A DNA stretch of 38,850 nt from the NCBI GenBank assembly GCA_015067305.1, contig SVMT01000023.1:1-38850 (forward strand), read 5' to 3'. The translations under genes were made by a program, and so were the position numbers. Shown here one piece after another: positions 25,183 to 33,002 of the stretch; position 1 is the first letter of the stretch, and every line of letters starts with the position of its first letter. The DNA is from Oscillospiraceae bacterium. Its GTDB lineage: Bacteria; Bacillota; Clostridia; Oscillospirales; UBA644. The notes beneath the pieces were generated by a model. The model did no database searches and was not told the origin of the DNA. It worked only from the letters and a program-made list of their open reading frames with translations.

Positions 25183-26307
25183 TTAATCCCAAAGGAGTTC
25201 AAAATACTTGTTTATACCGTTCACAAATCCCTGAACCATAGTATCCTGAAATGAAGAGTCACACATGAGTTTATCTTCTTTCGGATAAGACATATAGCCC
25301 ATTTCAAAAAGGACAATGGGAACCTTACAAAAAGCAAACATTGAAGCTCTTGTCATGGGTTTTGCACCTCGGCTCGGAAATTCCGTGGCAAGAGAATACT
25401 CCTCAACAAGTATCTTGGCAAATTCCTCAGACAAATATGAAAGTCTCTCGGAAACATATCCGTCCCAAAGCTCGGCATAATATGCGGTACAACCTCTTGC
25501 GGTTGCATCTTTATATGCGTCAATGTGAAGAGATATCATAAGGTCTGCGTCATTTTTATTGGCAACGGCGGCACGTTCCGCACCACTTATCTGTGCATTG
25601 ACATCAGGATGAGAAAGAATAACTTCATAGCCTTCCTTTTCAAGGGCAGTCTTCAGTTTTTCTGCAACTTGATGAGTAACGACATACTCCATTATCCCTG
25701 TAGTCGTTCCTTTTGTTCCAATCTCAAGAAGTGACTGCATTATCCAATGGTCTTTACTGTCTGTTCTTGCGGGATCGACATAAGGAGAAAGCCACACAGC
25801 GCTCATTCTTGAACCGACCTGATGACCTGCATCAATGACAATGGTCTTTCCGTTTTCAAGAGTCATCAAGGGATTATCTTTTTCCCAATTCTTATAGAAC
25901 TCATAATTTGCACTTGAATAAGGTTCGGGAAGAACCTGATCCGCAGCATAATAATAATCTATGTACGGATAACCGGGATAAGGTTCATCAGGTGCTGTTT
26001 TTATAACATATTCAGGTTCGGGAGGTTCAGGCAGATACACAAGCTGAGGACGGTCGTATGGAAGACCTTCGTAGGGATCTTTTGCCGCACCTGAAACAGC
26101 TTTGACAATAACGCCCACTATTCCAGCAACAATGGCTATCGCAAAGGCTAAAATAATAAGCATACACACAAGAAGAATACATTTTCTTATAAATCTTTTC
26201 CTCTTGCGTTTTTTGATTTTTTCCTGTTGTATCAGTTGCATTCGCCTCTGACGCTCGTAAGCATACGCTTGCTGTTGCTGAACGGACATGGGTCGTCTGT
26301 TATCCAT
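25183..26307 (-). CDS. N-acetylmuramoyl-L-alanine amidase, membrane-anchored (Amidase_3)
   Basis: A 374-residue cell-wall hydrolase that cleaves the MurNAc-L-Ala bond. A basic cytoplasmic N-terminus rich in Gln/Arg/Lys (1-43) precedes one membrane helix (~44-70) and a Pro-rich linker (EPPEPEY). The zinc amidase domain starts at KTIVIDAGHQVGS (ligand His), continues with GIMEYVVTHQVAEKL (ligand Glu) and DLMISLHIDAYKD (ligand His), and ends with VPIVLFEMGYMSYPKED (catalytic Glu). It therefore acts outside the membrane on peptidoglycan, e.g. in daughter-cell separation or sporulation. AAAGGA precedes ATG 26307. It is the first gene of an operon with the radical-SAM gene. Confidence 0.92.
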   Translation of the reverse strand: MDNRRPMSVQQQQAYAYERQRRMQLIQQEKIKKRKRKRFIRKCILLVCMLIILAFAIAIVAGIVGVIVKAVSGAAKDPYEGLPYDRPQLVYLPEPPEPEYVIKTAPDEPYPGYPYIDYYYAADQVLPEPYSSANYEFYKNWEKDNPLMTLENGKTIVIDAGHQVGSRMSAVWLSPYVDPARTDSKDHWIMQSLLEIGTKGTTTGIMEYVVTHQVAEKLKTALEKEGYEVILSHPDVNAQISGAERAAVANKNDADLMISLHIDAYKDATARGCTAYYAELWDGYVSERLSYLSEEFAKILVEEYSLATEFPSRGAKPMTRASMFAFCKVPIVLFEMGYMSYPKEDKLMCDSSFQDTMVQGFVNGINKYFELLWD

Positions 26308-26360
26308 ATGTTAATATTTCCTTTTTTGACTAACCGTAAAGTATTTCTTAATGTAATAAC

Positions 26361-26389
26361 ATTATAGCATAAATATCACGATTTGTCAA
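26361..26389 (-). promoter_or_regulatory. Consensus sigma-A promoter of the amidase operon
   Basis: Minus-strand TTGACA (26389-26384), 17 nt, TATAAT (26366-26361), with the extended -35 TTGACAAATCGTGAT. The 207-bp gap to the plus-strand gene at 26515 also has a possible plus -10, TACAAT at 26475-26480, without a good -35. Confidence 0.8.
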
Positions 26390-26514
26390 TACTCTATTCT
26401 CTTCCGAAAATGGCATTTATGGAACAATTACATTAAGACAGGATTTTCATCATAAAACAGTCACAAATCTATGCTACAATATATGAGAAAATCCACCTAA
26501 GAAAGGTTGATAAT

Positions 26515-27768
26515 ATGATCTGTACCGTATGCGGAAATAACTGCGAAAAAACAAAATTATGCTCTGTTTGCGGCAATGAAGTGGAAAACGACCCCATCAA
26601 CAGCACAAATAAAGCAGAATATATAAACTACTCTCCCAGAGGTTTTGCGGAAAGATACGCAGATGATATTCTTATCAAAAGAAGCAGAATAAAAAAACGC
26701 TGTAACGATAACCCAATTTTCATTCTCGTCAAAAGCTTATCAGTCTCAGAGCTGGAAGCACTCAAACCTGAAAAAATAACAGAGCTTTATTCGGGGATAT
26801 CGCCAGCAGACGGCTACGCAATGGTAAAAAAACTCTCAAAAGAAAAGATCAAGGATATCGAGTTTTTTGTTGCAGAAGAGAAGGACAAAAAATTCACATC
26901 AGCCATTGCAAAATGTCTTGAAAGGATCGCCTCGGAGCTCGAAGAACAGGGAGTATTAAAAAACGGGAACGATGTAAATAAAGGTCTGTATTTTGAAGCC
27001 AACGGACAGGTATTTTTCAGCAACGATAAAGACAAGAATTTCCTTTACAGAATGAAGTCCGACGGAACAGAAGTCGGTGGAGTAACATACGATGAGTGTT
27101 CCGCCATAGCATATTATGACGGATATATTTACTACAGCAACGCATCTGATTCCAGCTGTCTTTACAGGATCACGCCCGAAGGAAAAAAACGCAAAAAGAT
27201 AAACAATGATATGACAGAATCCATAAACATTCTCGACGGTTATATTTATTACATTTCAGGTACAGACAGACGCGCCATATACAAGATATCCGTAGACGGT
27301 ACAGAAAGGCAGCGCCTTGACAACGACGGAGCGAGGGAAATGACGCTTGACGGAGACACATTGTATTTTGTAAACTGTGCAAAACGTGATGCGATCTACT
27401 CCATAAAGATCGACGGCAGAGAGAAAAAGTGTATAACCAAAGACGAAGCCGCATTCATCAATGTTTTTGAAAATACCCTGTACTATAAAAATGAAACGGA
27501 AGACGGAGCTCTTTACAGTATCAGCCTTGACGGCACAGATAAAAAAGAGATATTGCCCTACAGCACCGCCCACATAAATGTTTATAAAAACAAGATATAT
27601 TTCTCAAACAAGAGCGATAAAAACAGGCTTTACAGCTGTAACACAGACGGTTCTGATCTGAAATGTCTCAGCACGGACAATGTTTCCCTGATAAACGTGG
27701 CGGCGAACACATTGTATTTCAAAAGCGCAACAGAACGCGGTCAGATGTGCAAGATAGAAATTGAATGA
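26515..27768 (+). CDS. Zinc-ribbon protein with DUF5050-type beta-propeller
   Basis: A 417-residue protein without signal peptide. The N-terminus has four to five cysteines arranged as a zinc ribbon (CTVCGNNCEKTKLCSVCGNE, Cys3, 6, 10, 15, 18). Residues ~30-145 are helical and charged. From ~150 there are about six repeats of ~40 residues with the wording G-x-I/L-Y-Y/F-x-N/S...D...L/I-Y-x-I-x-x-D-G-T-x-x-K, the blade pattern of DUF5050/TolB-like propellers. Such domains bind proteins or cell-wall ligands; here the zinc ribbon and missing export signal suggest a cytoplasmic role, though DUF5050 proteins elsewhere are often extracellular. AAAGG lies upstream of ATG 26515. It shares a terminator with the convergent GH43 gene. 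Confidence 0.8.
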   Translation: MICTVCGNNCEKTKLCSVCGNEVENDPINSTNKAEYINYSPRGFAERYADDILIKRSRIKKRCNDNPIFILVKSLSVSELEALKPEKITELYSGISPADGYAMVKKLSKEKIKDIEFFVAEEKDKKFTSAIAKCLERIASELEEQGVLKNGNDVNKGLYFEANGQVFFSNDKDKNFLYRMKSDGTEVGGVTYDECSAIAYYDGYIYYSNASDSSCLYRITPEGKKRKKINNDMTESINILDGYIYYISGTDRRAIYKISVDGTERQRLDNDGAREMTLDGDTLYFVNCAKRDAIYSIKIDGREKKCITKDEAAFINVFENTLYYKNETEDGALYSISLDGTDKKEILPYSTAHINVYKNKIYFSNKSDKNRLYSCNTDGSDLKCLSTDNVSLINVAANTLYFKSATERGQMCKIEIE

Positions 27769-27787
27769 TTTTTTATATAAGGTAATG

Positions 27788-27820
27788 ATTGTGGGTTGGC
27801 TTAATTAGCCAACCCACAAT
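27788..27820. terminator. Bidirectional terminator between the propeller and GH43 genes
   Basis: Perfect 14-bp stem, ATTGTGGGTTGGCT (27788-27801) with AGCCAACCCACAAT (27807-27820), loop TAATT. T-rich sequence follows on the plus strand (TTATAAAT) and A/T-rich sequence on the minus strand. It lies 20 nt from each stop codon, between convergent genes. Confidence 0.8.
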
Positions 27821-27838
27821 TTATAAATATTAAATGAA

Positions 27839-29929
27839 TTATTCTACAGGTCTCTTCTGAGGAGCTAACGATGCGGGATAGAATTCCAAACGATCAACAC
27901 CTGATTCGGTAGGTGCAAAACGAACTAAATTCATACCTGTGATTCGATCCCCAACGCCTGCAGTCTCAGGCCAATAATGGTAAACATTATAAATATCACC
28001 GTTTTCAGTTTTAATAAATGAGTTATGTCCGGGGCCGTGCATATCGGAGCTTGATCTGAAAACAGGGTTTCCCTCATACTTCGTATACGGACCGAGAGGA
28101 GATTCAGCAACAGCATAACCTAAAGCATATTTATCTGTAGCATAGTCATTTCCTGAATAGATAAGGTAGTAAAGACCTTTATTTTTCAAAATATAAGGTC
28201 CTTCTGTAGTACCGGGGTTATCATCAGTTCTTTTTTCCCAACCCTCCGGATGCATTATCATAACCAAAGAACTGTAATCAGCGGTATATGTTTCAAGATC
28301 AACTTTCATACCGAAAATACCTGCAGGAAACTCTGCTTCGTCAAATTCACCGTCGAAATACACATATGCAGATCCGTCATCATCTATAAACAAATGACCG
28401 TCGATACTGAATTCTCTGAAGAACGGTTCTCCAACTGTAACAAAAGGCCCTGTGGGAGAATCTGAAACAGCCAAACCCAAACAGTGTTCGGGAGATACAA
28501 GCATATAGAATTTTCCGTTATAGTATTCAACATCGGGAGCCCACCAGTTTTCGTCTTTAACATCCCATGTAAGTTCCGTAACACAAGCACCCATATGTTC
28601 CCAGTTTATAAGGTCGGGAGACCTGTAAACACCGCTTCTGTGATAAGTATGATAGAGATAATACATACCGTCATAATATAAAACATCAGGGTCTGCTGCA
28701 TTTCCGTTGATTATGGGATTTATAAAAGGATTCTCAACGGTTTCAGCAGTATAATCATATCTTACGGTATTTTTAAGAGTAAAGCTTCCGCCTCTGAAAT
28801 TCATAACACCGTATTCCATACCTGTAAGACCTTCAGCTTTTATCTCAAATTCAGGCCAAGGTTCAACACCGTCAACATCGTCAAGATAGTATCCTCTTAA
28901 AAATGTTCCGTCATATTCCAAACGGATAGAAACATCTTTTCCAACATCAACACCGAGAGCATAATTTGAAGTATAAAGATATGCCCTATCGGAAAGTCTG
29001 TATAAAAAGATTCCTGATTTATCTAAGCAAAAAGCATAACCGTCAATTCCGTAAAGAGAATTTTCATCTTTCTTTCCGAAATAAATACCGGGGCAGGAAT
29101 CTGCCTCATTAAGAGAAACAGTTATATCAATAACATCTGAATCTGTCAAAGTTCCCAAAGAGTCATGGAAATATGTAAACTCTTCAATTCCTTTTCTCTG
29201 AATACTTGCCGCAGGGTCATCAACGACTTCCAAAGTACAGATAAAAGAAGGATGCTCAGTTATAGGAACAGCAAGCTCTTCATCGGAAAACATCTTAACG
29301 ATACTGCCATCGGGCCCTTTTATACAAACATTATCAAAATAGCAAGTATAATCACAATCCTTTGTTAAATTAAAAGATCTTATAGAAAGTTTTTGAAGTT
29401 CGGAAAGACCTTCTCCTGAAGAAGGAAGCTCAAATACTCTGTGATACCAATTATTATATGCATAATCTGTAATATCTGCATTAACAGAAATATCAGAACA
29501 TGCTTTATCCTGAATACCCAACCCACCTAAAAAACCAACGTTGCCAATCATTGCATCAATGATACCATTACCGGGAACATCGAATTCCATATATACATCA
29601 TATTCAAAAGTAGAACCTACAGGAAATTCAACAGTTTCAGCCAACTTTATAAGAATTGATTTCACAGCAGAATTACCGATTCTTTGTATATTGAATTTCA
29701 GAACTTTTTCCTTAGTCTCAGGAACATAAGGTTCCGAAGCAGGCGGAATAATAATTTCCTCGAACTTGGGAGTTTCTTCCTCAGGAATTTTAGATTCGTC
29801 CCCCTGAATGTCTTCCTGCTGTTGATCGTCGGGATTTTCCACAGGATCAACAGGGTCGTTGTTACATGCCGCAAGCATAGTCAACATCATGGACAGTGCA
29901 AGCAACATACTTAATAATTTTTTTGCCAT
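27839..29929 (-). CDS. Family 43 glycoside hydrolase lipoprotein
   Basis: A 696-residue secreted lipoprotein: Lys3-Lys4, hydrophobic segment and lipobox LAAC with Cys22, then a low-complexity acidic/Pro linker (to ~70). The middle (about 75-380) is beta-rich with two carbohydrate-binding/LamG-like regions (CYFDNVCIKGPDG; IYFGKKDENSLYGIDGYAF). The C-terminal five-blade GH43 propeller shows its three catalytic acids in order: NGNAADPDVLYYDG (base Asp), REFSIDGHLFIDDDG (pKa Asp), GTTEGPYILKN (acid Glu). GH43 enzymes attack arabinan, xylan and related beta-linked polymers; specificity is undetermined. GGAGG is 9 nt before ATG 29929. A long attenuator-like leader and its own promoter precede it; GH38 is divergent. 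Confidence 0.93.
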   Translation of the reverse strand: MAKKLLSMLLALSMMLTMLAACNNDPVDPVENPDDQQQEDIQGDESKIPEEETPKFEEIIIPPASEPYVPETKEKVLKFNIQRIGNSAVKSILIKLAETVEFPVGSTFEYDVYMEFDVPGNGIIDAMIGNVGFLGGLGIQDKACSDISVNADITDYAYNNWYHRVFELPSSGEGLSELQKLSIRSFNLTKDCDYTCYFDNVCIKGPDGSIVKMFSDEELAVPITEHPSFICTLEVVDDPAASIQRKGIEEFTYFHDSLGTLTDSDVIDITVSLNEADSCPGIYFGKKDENSLYGIDGYAFCLDKSGIFLYRLSDRAYLYTSNYALGVDVGKDVSIRLEYDGTFLRGYYLDDVDGVEPWPEFEIKAEGLTGMEYGVMNFRGGSFTLKNTVRYDYTAETVENPFINPIINGNAADPDVLYYDGMYYLYHTYHRSGVYRSPDLINWEHMGACVTELTWDVKDENWWAPDVEYYNGKFYMLVSPEHCLGLAVSDSPTGPFVTVGEPFFREFSIDGHLFIDDDGSAYVYFDGEFDEAEFPAGIFGMKVDLETYTADYSSLVMIMHPEGWEKRTDDNPGTTEGPYILKNKGLYYLIYSGNDYATDKYALGYAVAESPLGPYTKYEGNPVFRSSSDMHGPGHNSFIKTENGDIYNVYHYWPETAGVGDRITGMNLVRFAPTESGVDRLEFYPASLAPQKRPVE

Positions 29930-29961
29930 TTTTGGATACCTCCGTTTTAAATTTAGATATT

Positions 29962-29985
29962 AAAAATGCGCCCCGAAGGACGCAC
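29962..29985 (-). terminator. Leader terminator (attenuator) upstream of GH43
   Basis: On the minus RNA, GTGCGTCC (29985-29978) pairs with GGGCGCAT (29973-29966) around a UUCG loop, followed by a U-run (29966-29962). It lies about 32 nt before the GH43 start, between promoter and gene, so it should stop the transcript unless prevented. Sequence 29980-29974 can instead pair with 30004-29998, forming an antiterminator. Confidence 0.75.
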
Positions 29986-30113
29986 GAAAAAGTGCTTTCC
30001 TTCGTTAGCTGCGACACAAACGTCAAATCCCAATATAGGTATGTTTGATAGAGGAAACACCTTTTACCAAGGTATTTTCCTATACTGGGAGAAATATATT
30101 CGTTTTGCGTCGC
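29962..30113 (-). promoter_or_regulatory. Candidate riboswitch or RNA attenuator controlling GH43 (class not recognised)
   Basis: The predicted transcript starts at about 30113, the first base of helix P1 (30113-30104 with 30020-30011, 10 bp, one G.U). P2 is 12 bp (30090-30079 with 30039-30028, one G.U). P3 is a hairpin (GGAAA/TTTCC and ACCTT/AAGGT, 30080-30053). The wobbles pair only on the minus RNA. Then come an antiterminator, CGAAGGA (30004-29998) with TCCTTCG (29980-29974), and the competing terminator. It lacks the T-box antiterminator sequence and the conserved cores I know for TPP, SAM, cobalamin, lysine, purine, fluoride or c-di-GMP-I riboswitches. Confidence 0.6.
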
Positions 30114-30119
30114 ATGTAC

Positions 30120-30148
30120 ATTATACCACATAATACACAATTTGTCAA
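30120..30148 (-). promoter_or_regulatory. Consensus sigma-A promoter of the GH43 leader
   Basis: Minus-strand TTGACA (30148-30143), 17 nt, TATAAT (30125-30120). The expected start, 7 nt past the -10, coincides with the first base pair of the leader's closing helix. Confidence 0.8.
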
Positions 30149-30288
30149 TACGCTAAAGAAAAAATAATCAATCAAAAGCTTCGAGATCATACGATTGGTT
30201 CAATTCTGCGAACCCCACAAGTTTAAGTCTTTAAATGAAAAAAATCAAACGAAAAATATGATTTTTTACAGAAGTATTCTTTTTCTAC

Positions 30289-30317
30289 TTGACATAACTT
30301 GTGAAATGTGGTATATT
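30289..30317 (+). promoter_or_regulatory. Sigma-A promoter of the GH38 gene
   Basis: TTGACA (30289-30294), 17 nt, TATATT (30312-30317). It is divergent from the GH43 promoter with 140 bp between the -35 boxes; that stretch (30149-30288) holds no gene and only a weak CAATC/GATTG inverted repeat near 30174-30195. Confidence 0.7.
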
Positions 30318-30359
30318 TATAATGGAAATAAAATATCCTATTGAAAGGACTAAAATAAT

Positions 30360-32822
30360 ATGAAAAAGTTTTACCTCGTAGGCAATGCACACCTCGACCC
30401 CGTTTGGCAGTGGCAGTGGCAGGAAGGCTCTGCGGAAGCAAAGGCTACTATCCGTTCAGCCCTCGACAGAATGAAAGAATTCCCCGAATTCAGATTCGTT
30501 TGCTCTTCCGCTTCCGTTTACCAGTGGGTTGAAGAATTCGCACCCGAAATGTTTGAAGAAATCCAGGAAAGAGTTAAGGAAGGCAGATTTATCGTTGTGG
30601 GCGGTTGGCACGTTCAGCCCGACTGCAATATGCCCTCAGGCGAAGCTTTCGCTCGTCAGTCCCTCTACGCTCAGAGATATTTCCACGACAAACTGGGCGT
30701 TACAGCTAAAGTAGGTTACGATGTTGACAGTTTCGGTCACAACTATATGCTCCCCCAGATCCTCAAAAAGAGTGGTATGGACAGCTACATCATGATGAGA
30801 CCCGATCCCCGCGAAAAAGCTATGGATCACGACATCTTTGAATGGGTTTCTCCCGACGGCTCTTCTGTAACAACTTGCAGAATCCTCGACCCCTATTGCT
30901 TTAATTTCGACGAACTCGAAAAGCTTGAAAACAGATTTATCTTCCTCGAAGAAAACGAAAAAACAGATAGTGATGCTCTCCCCCTCTTCTACGGTGTCGG
31001 CAACCACGGCGGCGGCCCCACAATCAAGAACCTTGAAACTCTCAGAGCTTTCAAAGAAAAACACCCCGAAGCTGAACTCATTTATTCCGATGTTCACGAC
31101 TTCTTTGAATACGTAAGAAATTCCGGAATTGAAATTCCCGAACTTCACGATGATCTCCAGCACCACGCTGCAGGTTGCTACGCAACTGTTTCAAAAGTTA
31201 AAGAAGGCATTCGCCGCGCTGAAACAGGTCTTGCTGCGGCTGAAGCTTACGGCGTTCTTGCAAGCGAACTCTGCGGTAAGAAATTCAAGAATAAAGAATT
31301 TGCAGACGCTTGGAGAAATGTATGTTTCTGTCACTTCCACGACTCCATGGACGGTTGCTCCATCATGGAAGTTTACGACGACACAGATTATATGCTCGGA
31401 CAGGCTAAGAATACAGCCGCTGTTGAAGAAAACAATGCACTCCAGACCCTTTCATGGGCTATCGGAACTCCCGACAGAGAAAAAGGTCTCCCCGTTGTTG
31501 TATTCAACCCCCACGGCTTTGAGGTTGAACAGCTCGTTCTCGTTAACAAAGAAAAACTTCATGTATACGACTGCGACGGCAACGAAGTTCCTTCTCAGAG
31601 AGTTCACTCCACAACTCAGGAATGTTATTGGAGAGATGATATCCTCTTTAAGGCAAAAGTTCCGGCTCTCGGCTATGCAGTTTACTACATTGACGGAGAT
31701 ATTCCCCAGTACGGTCAGCCTGAACGTAAGACATTCAACACCAACCCCGGCGAATCCGATGTTAAAGCAACTGCTTGGGACGGATACATGACATCCAACG
31801 AACACGGCGGTCCCGTTCTTGAAAACGATATTTATAGGATTCAGTTCGAACTTTACAGCGGTTATATCACATCATGGGTTGACAAACGCACAGGCAAAGA
31901 GATCATTACAAAGAGAGCAGCTGTTCCCACAGTTATTGACGAATACTACCACGACGCATGGAGCCACGCTAAGAACTTCTTCATCGACGAAATGGCAAGA
32001 TTCTCCGATGCTAAGGTTACAGTATTTGAAAACGGTCCTGTAAGAGCTACTATCAAGGTTGAAAGCCGTTACAACGATTCAACTCTCACACAGTACTTCT
32101 CCCTCACAGCAGGAAGCGACAAGCTCGAAGTTAAAGCTCACGCAGATTGGCACGAAAAATACAAGATGCTCAAAATGGCTTGGCCCATGGATGTTGTTAA
32201 TCCCAAGGCTTATTACGAAATTCCTTTCGGTGTAATCGAAAGACCTGCCGACGGAGAAGAAGAACCAGGTATCAACTGGACAGCTGTTAAAGGTGACAAC
32301 GGCGGTTATGCTCTTATAAACAACAACACTTACAGTTCCAGCGTAAAAGACGGCACGATCTACCAGACAGTTCTCAGAAGCCCCATCTACGGTGACCACG
32401 GCGGTCCCAGAACTGAAGAAAGTGAATTCACAGATCAGGGCAGATTTGATTTCAAATACATCATTATGCCCGTTAGAGATGAATGGACTCCTGTTACACA
32501 GGAAGGAAAGAAGCTCAACAAGCCGCTTACAAACATCATCGAAACATGGCACGAAGGCAAACTTTCCGACAAACCTTTCGCAGGTATCAACATTGACAAA
32601 GACAATGTTATGCTCTCCGCTATCAAGAGAAGCGAAGACAACACAGGTCTTATCGTCCGTGTTTACGAAGTTACAGGCAAAGCCGTGGACTTCACAGTTT
32701 CAGGTGCTGTTATTCCTGCTCCTCTCACAAGCAAGATCACTCCTTGGTCCGTACAGACCTACTATCTTGCAGACGGTGCAAGCGAATGGAAAGAAGTTCT
32801 TCTCACAGAATTTGATATGTAA
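30360..32822 (+). CDS. GH38 alpha-mannosidase
   Basis: An 820-residue cytoplasmic retaining alpha-mannosidase of family 38. The metal-binding opening is GNAHLDPVWQW (His11, Asp13); YDVDSFGHNYMLPQIL carries the nucleophile/metal Asp123; CHFHDSMDGCS (~325) provides the conserved later histidine segment; a beta-sandwich C-terminal half follows (VFNPHGFEVEQLVLV, TSWVDKRTGKEI, LKMAWPMDV). It trims alpha-linked mannose, probably from imported N-glycan or yeast mannan fragments, working with the GH125 enzyme elsewhere in the window. AAAGGA precedes ATG 30360. Codon use is strikingly uniform (CTC for Leu, CCC for Pro, GTT for Val), unlike most neighbours, which suggests high expression. Confidence 0.95.
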   Translation: MKKFYLVGNAHLDPVWQWQWQEGSAEAKATIRSALDRMKEFPEFRFVCSSASVYQWVEEFAPEMFEEIQERVKEGRFIVVGGWHVQPDCNMPSGEAFARQSLYAQRYFHDKLGVTAKVGYDVDSFGHNYMLPQILKKSGMDSYIMMRPDPREKAMDHDIFEWVSPDGSSVTTCRILDPYCFNFDELEKLENRFIFLEENEKTDSDALPLFYGVGNHGGGPTIKNLETLRAFKEKHPEAELIYSDVHDFFEYVRNSGIEIPELHDDLQHHAAGCYATVSKVKEGIRRAETGLAAAEAYGVLASELCGKKFKNKEFADAWRNVCFCHFHDSMDGCSIMEVYDDTDYMLGQAKNTAAVEENNALQTLSWAIGTPDREKGLPVVVFNPHGFEVEQLVLVNKEKLHVYDCDGNEVPSQRVHSTTQECYWRDDILFKAKVPALGYAVYYIDGDIPQYGQPERKTFNTNPGESDVKATAWDGYMTSNEHGGPVLENDIYRIQFELYSGYITSWVDKRTGKEIITKRAAVPTVIDEYYHDAWSHAKNFFIDEMARFSDAKVTVFENGPVRATIKVESRYNDSTLTQYFSLTAGSDKLEVKAHADWHEKYKMLKMAWPMDVVNPKAYYEIPFGVIERPADGEEEPGINWTAVKGDNGGYALINNNTYSSSVKDGTIYQTVLRSPIYGDHGGPRTEESEFTDQGRFDFKYIIMPVRDEWTPVTQEGKKLNKPLTNIIETWHEGKLSDKPFAGINIDKDNVMLSAIKRSEDNTGLIVRVYEVTGKAVDFTVSGAVIPAPLTSKITPWSVQTYYLADGASEWKEVLLTEFDM

Positions 32823-32840
32823 TAATTAAAGATTAGTTTT

Positions 32841-32914
32841 TATGGGGAAAACCATTTTTGTAAAATTGGTTTTCCCCATACCCTTTTCCAAAAAACTTTT
32901 ACAGAGCAAAGCTC
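32841..32914 (+). repeat. Dispersed intergenic hairpin repeat, copy 5 (after GH38)
   Basis: The most complete copy: stem TATGGGGAAAACCA (32841-32854) with TGGTTTTCCCCATA (32867-32880), loop TTTTTGTAAAAT, tail CCCTTTTCCAAAAAACTTTT (32881-32900), then a small hairpin GAGC-AAA-GCTC (32904-32914). It starts 18 nt after the GH38 stop, oriented with GH38. Confidence 0.75.
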
Positions 32915-32936
32915 AAATACAAAAAACAAAAAATTA

Positions 32937-32975
32937 AACAGCTAACGCATATTATTTTTATAAGCGTTAGCTGTT
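32937..32975. terminator. Terminator between convergent GH38 and DUF1874-like genes
   Basis: Perfect 12-bp stem, AACAGCTAACGC (32937-32948) with GCGTTAGCTGTT (32964-32975). On the minus strand a T-rich run follows, marking it mainly as the terminator of the gene at 33003. Confidence 0.75.
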
Positions 32976-33002
32976 AAAACTTATTCACTTACTCTTATTT
33001 CA

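Noticed and set aside
29962-30148. T-box or sugar-antiterminator (LicT/SacY) reading of the GH43 leader
   Set aside because: There is no T-box antiterminator sequence (GGTGG...ACCGCG type) and no RAT-like site overlapping the terminator.
30636-31166. Minus-strand open frame inside the GH38 gene
   Set aside because: It reflects the strong codon bias of GH38 on the other strand; no RBS or family motif.
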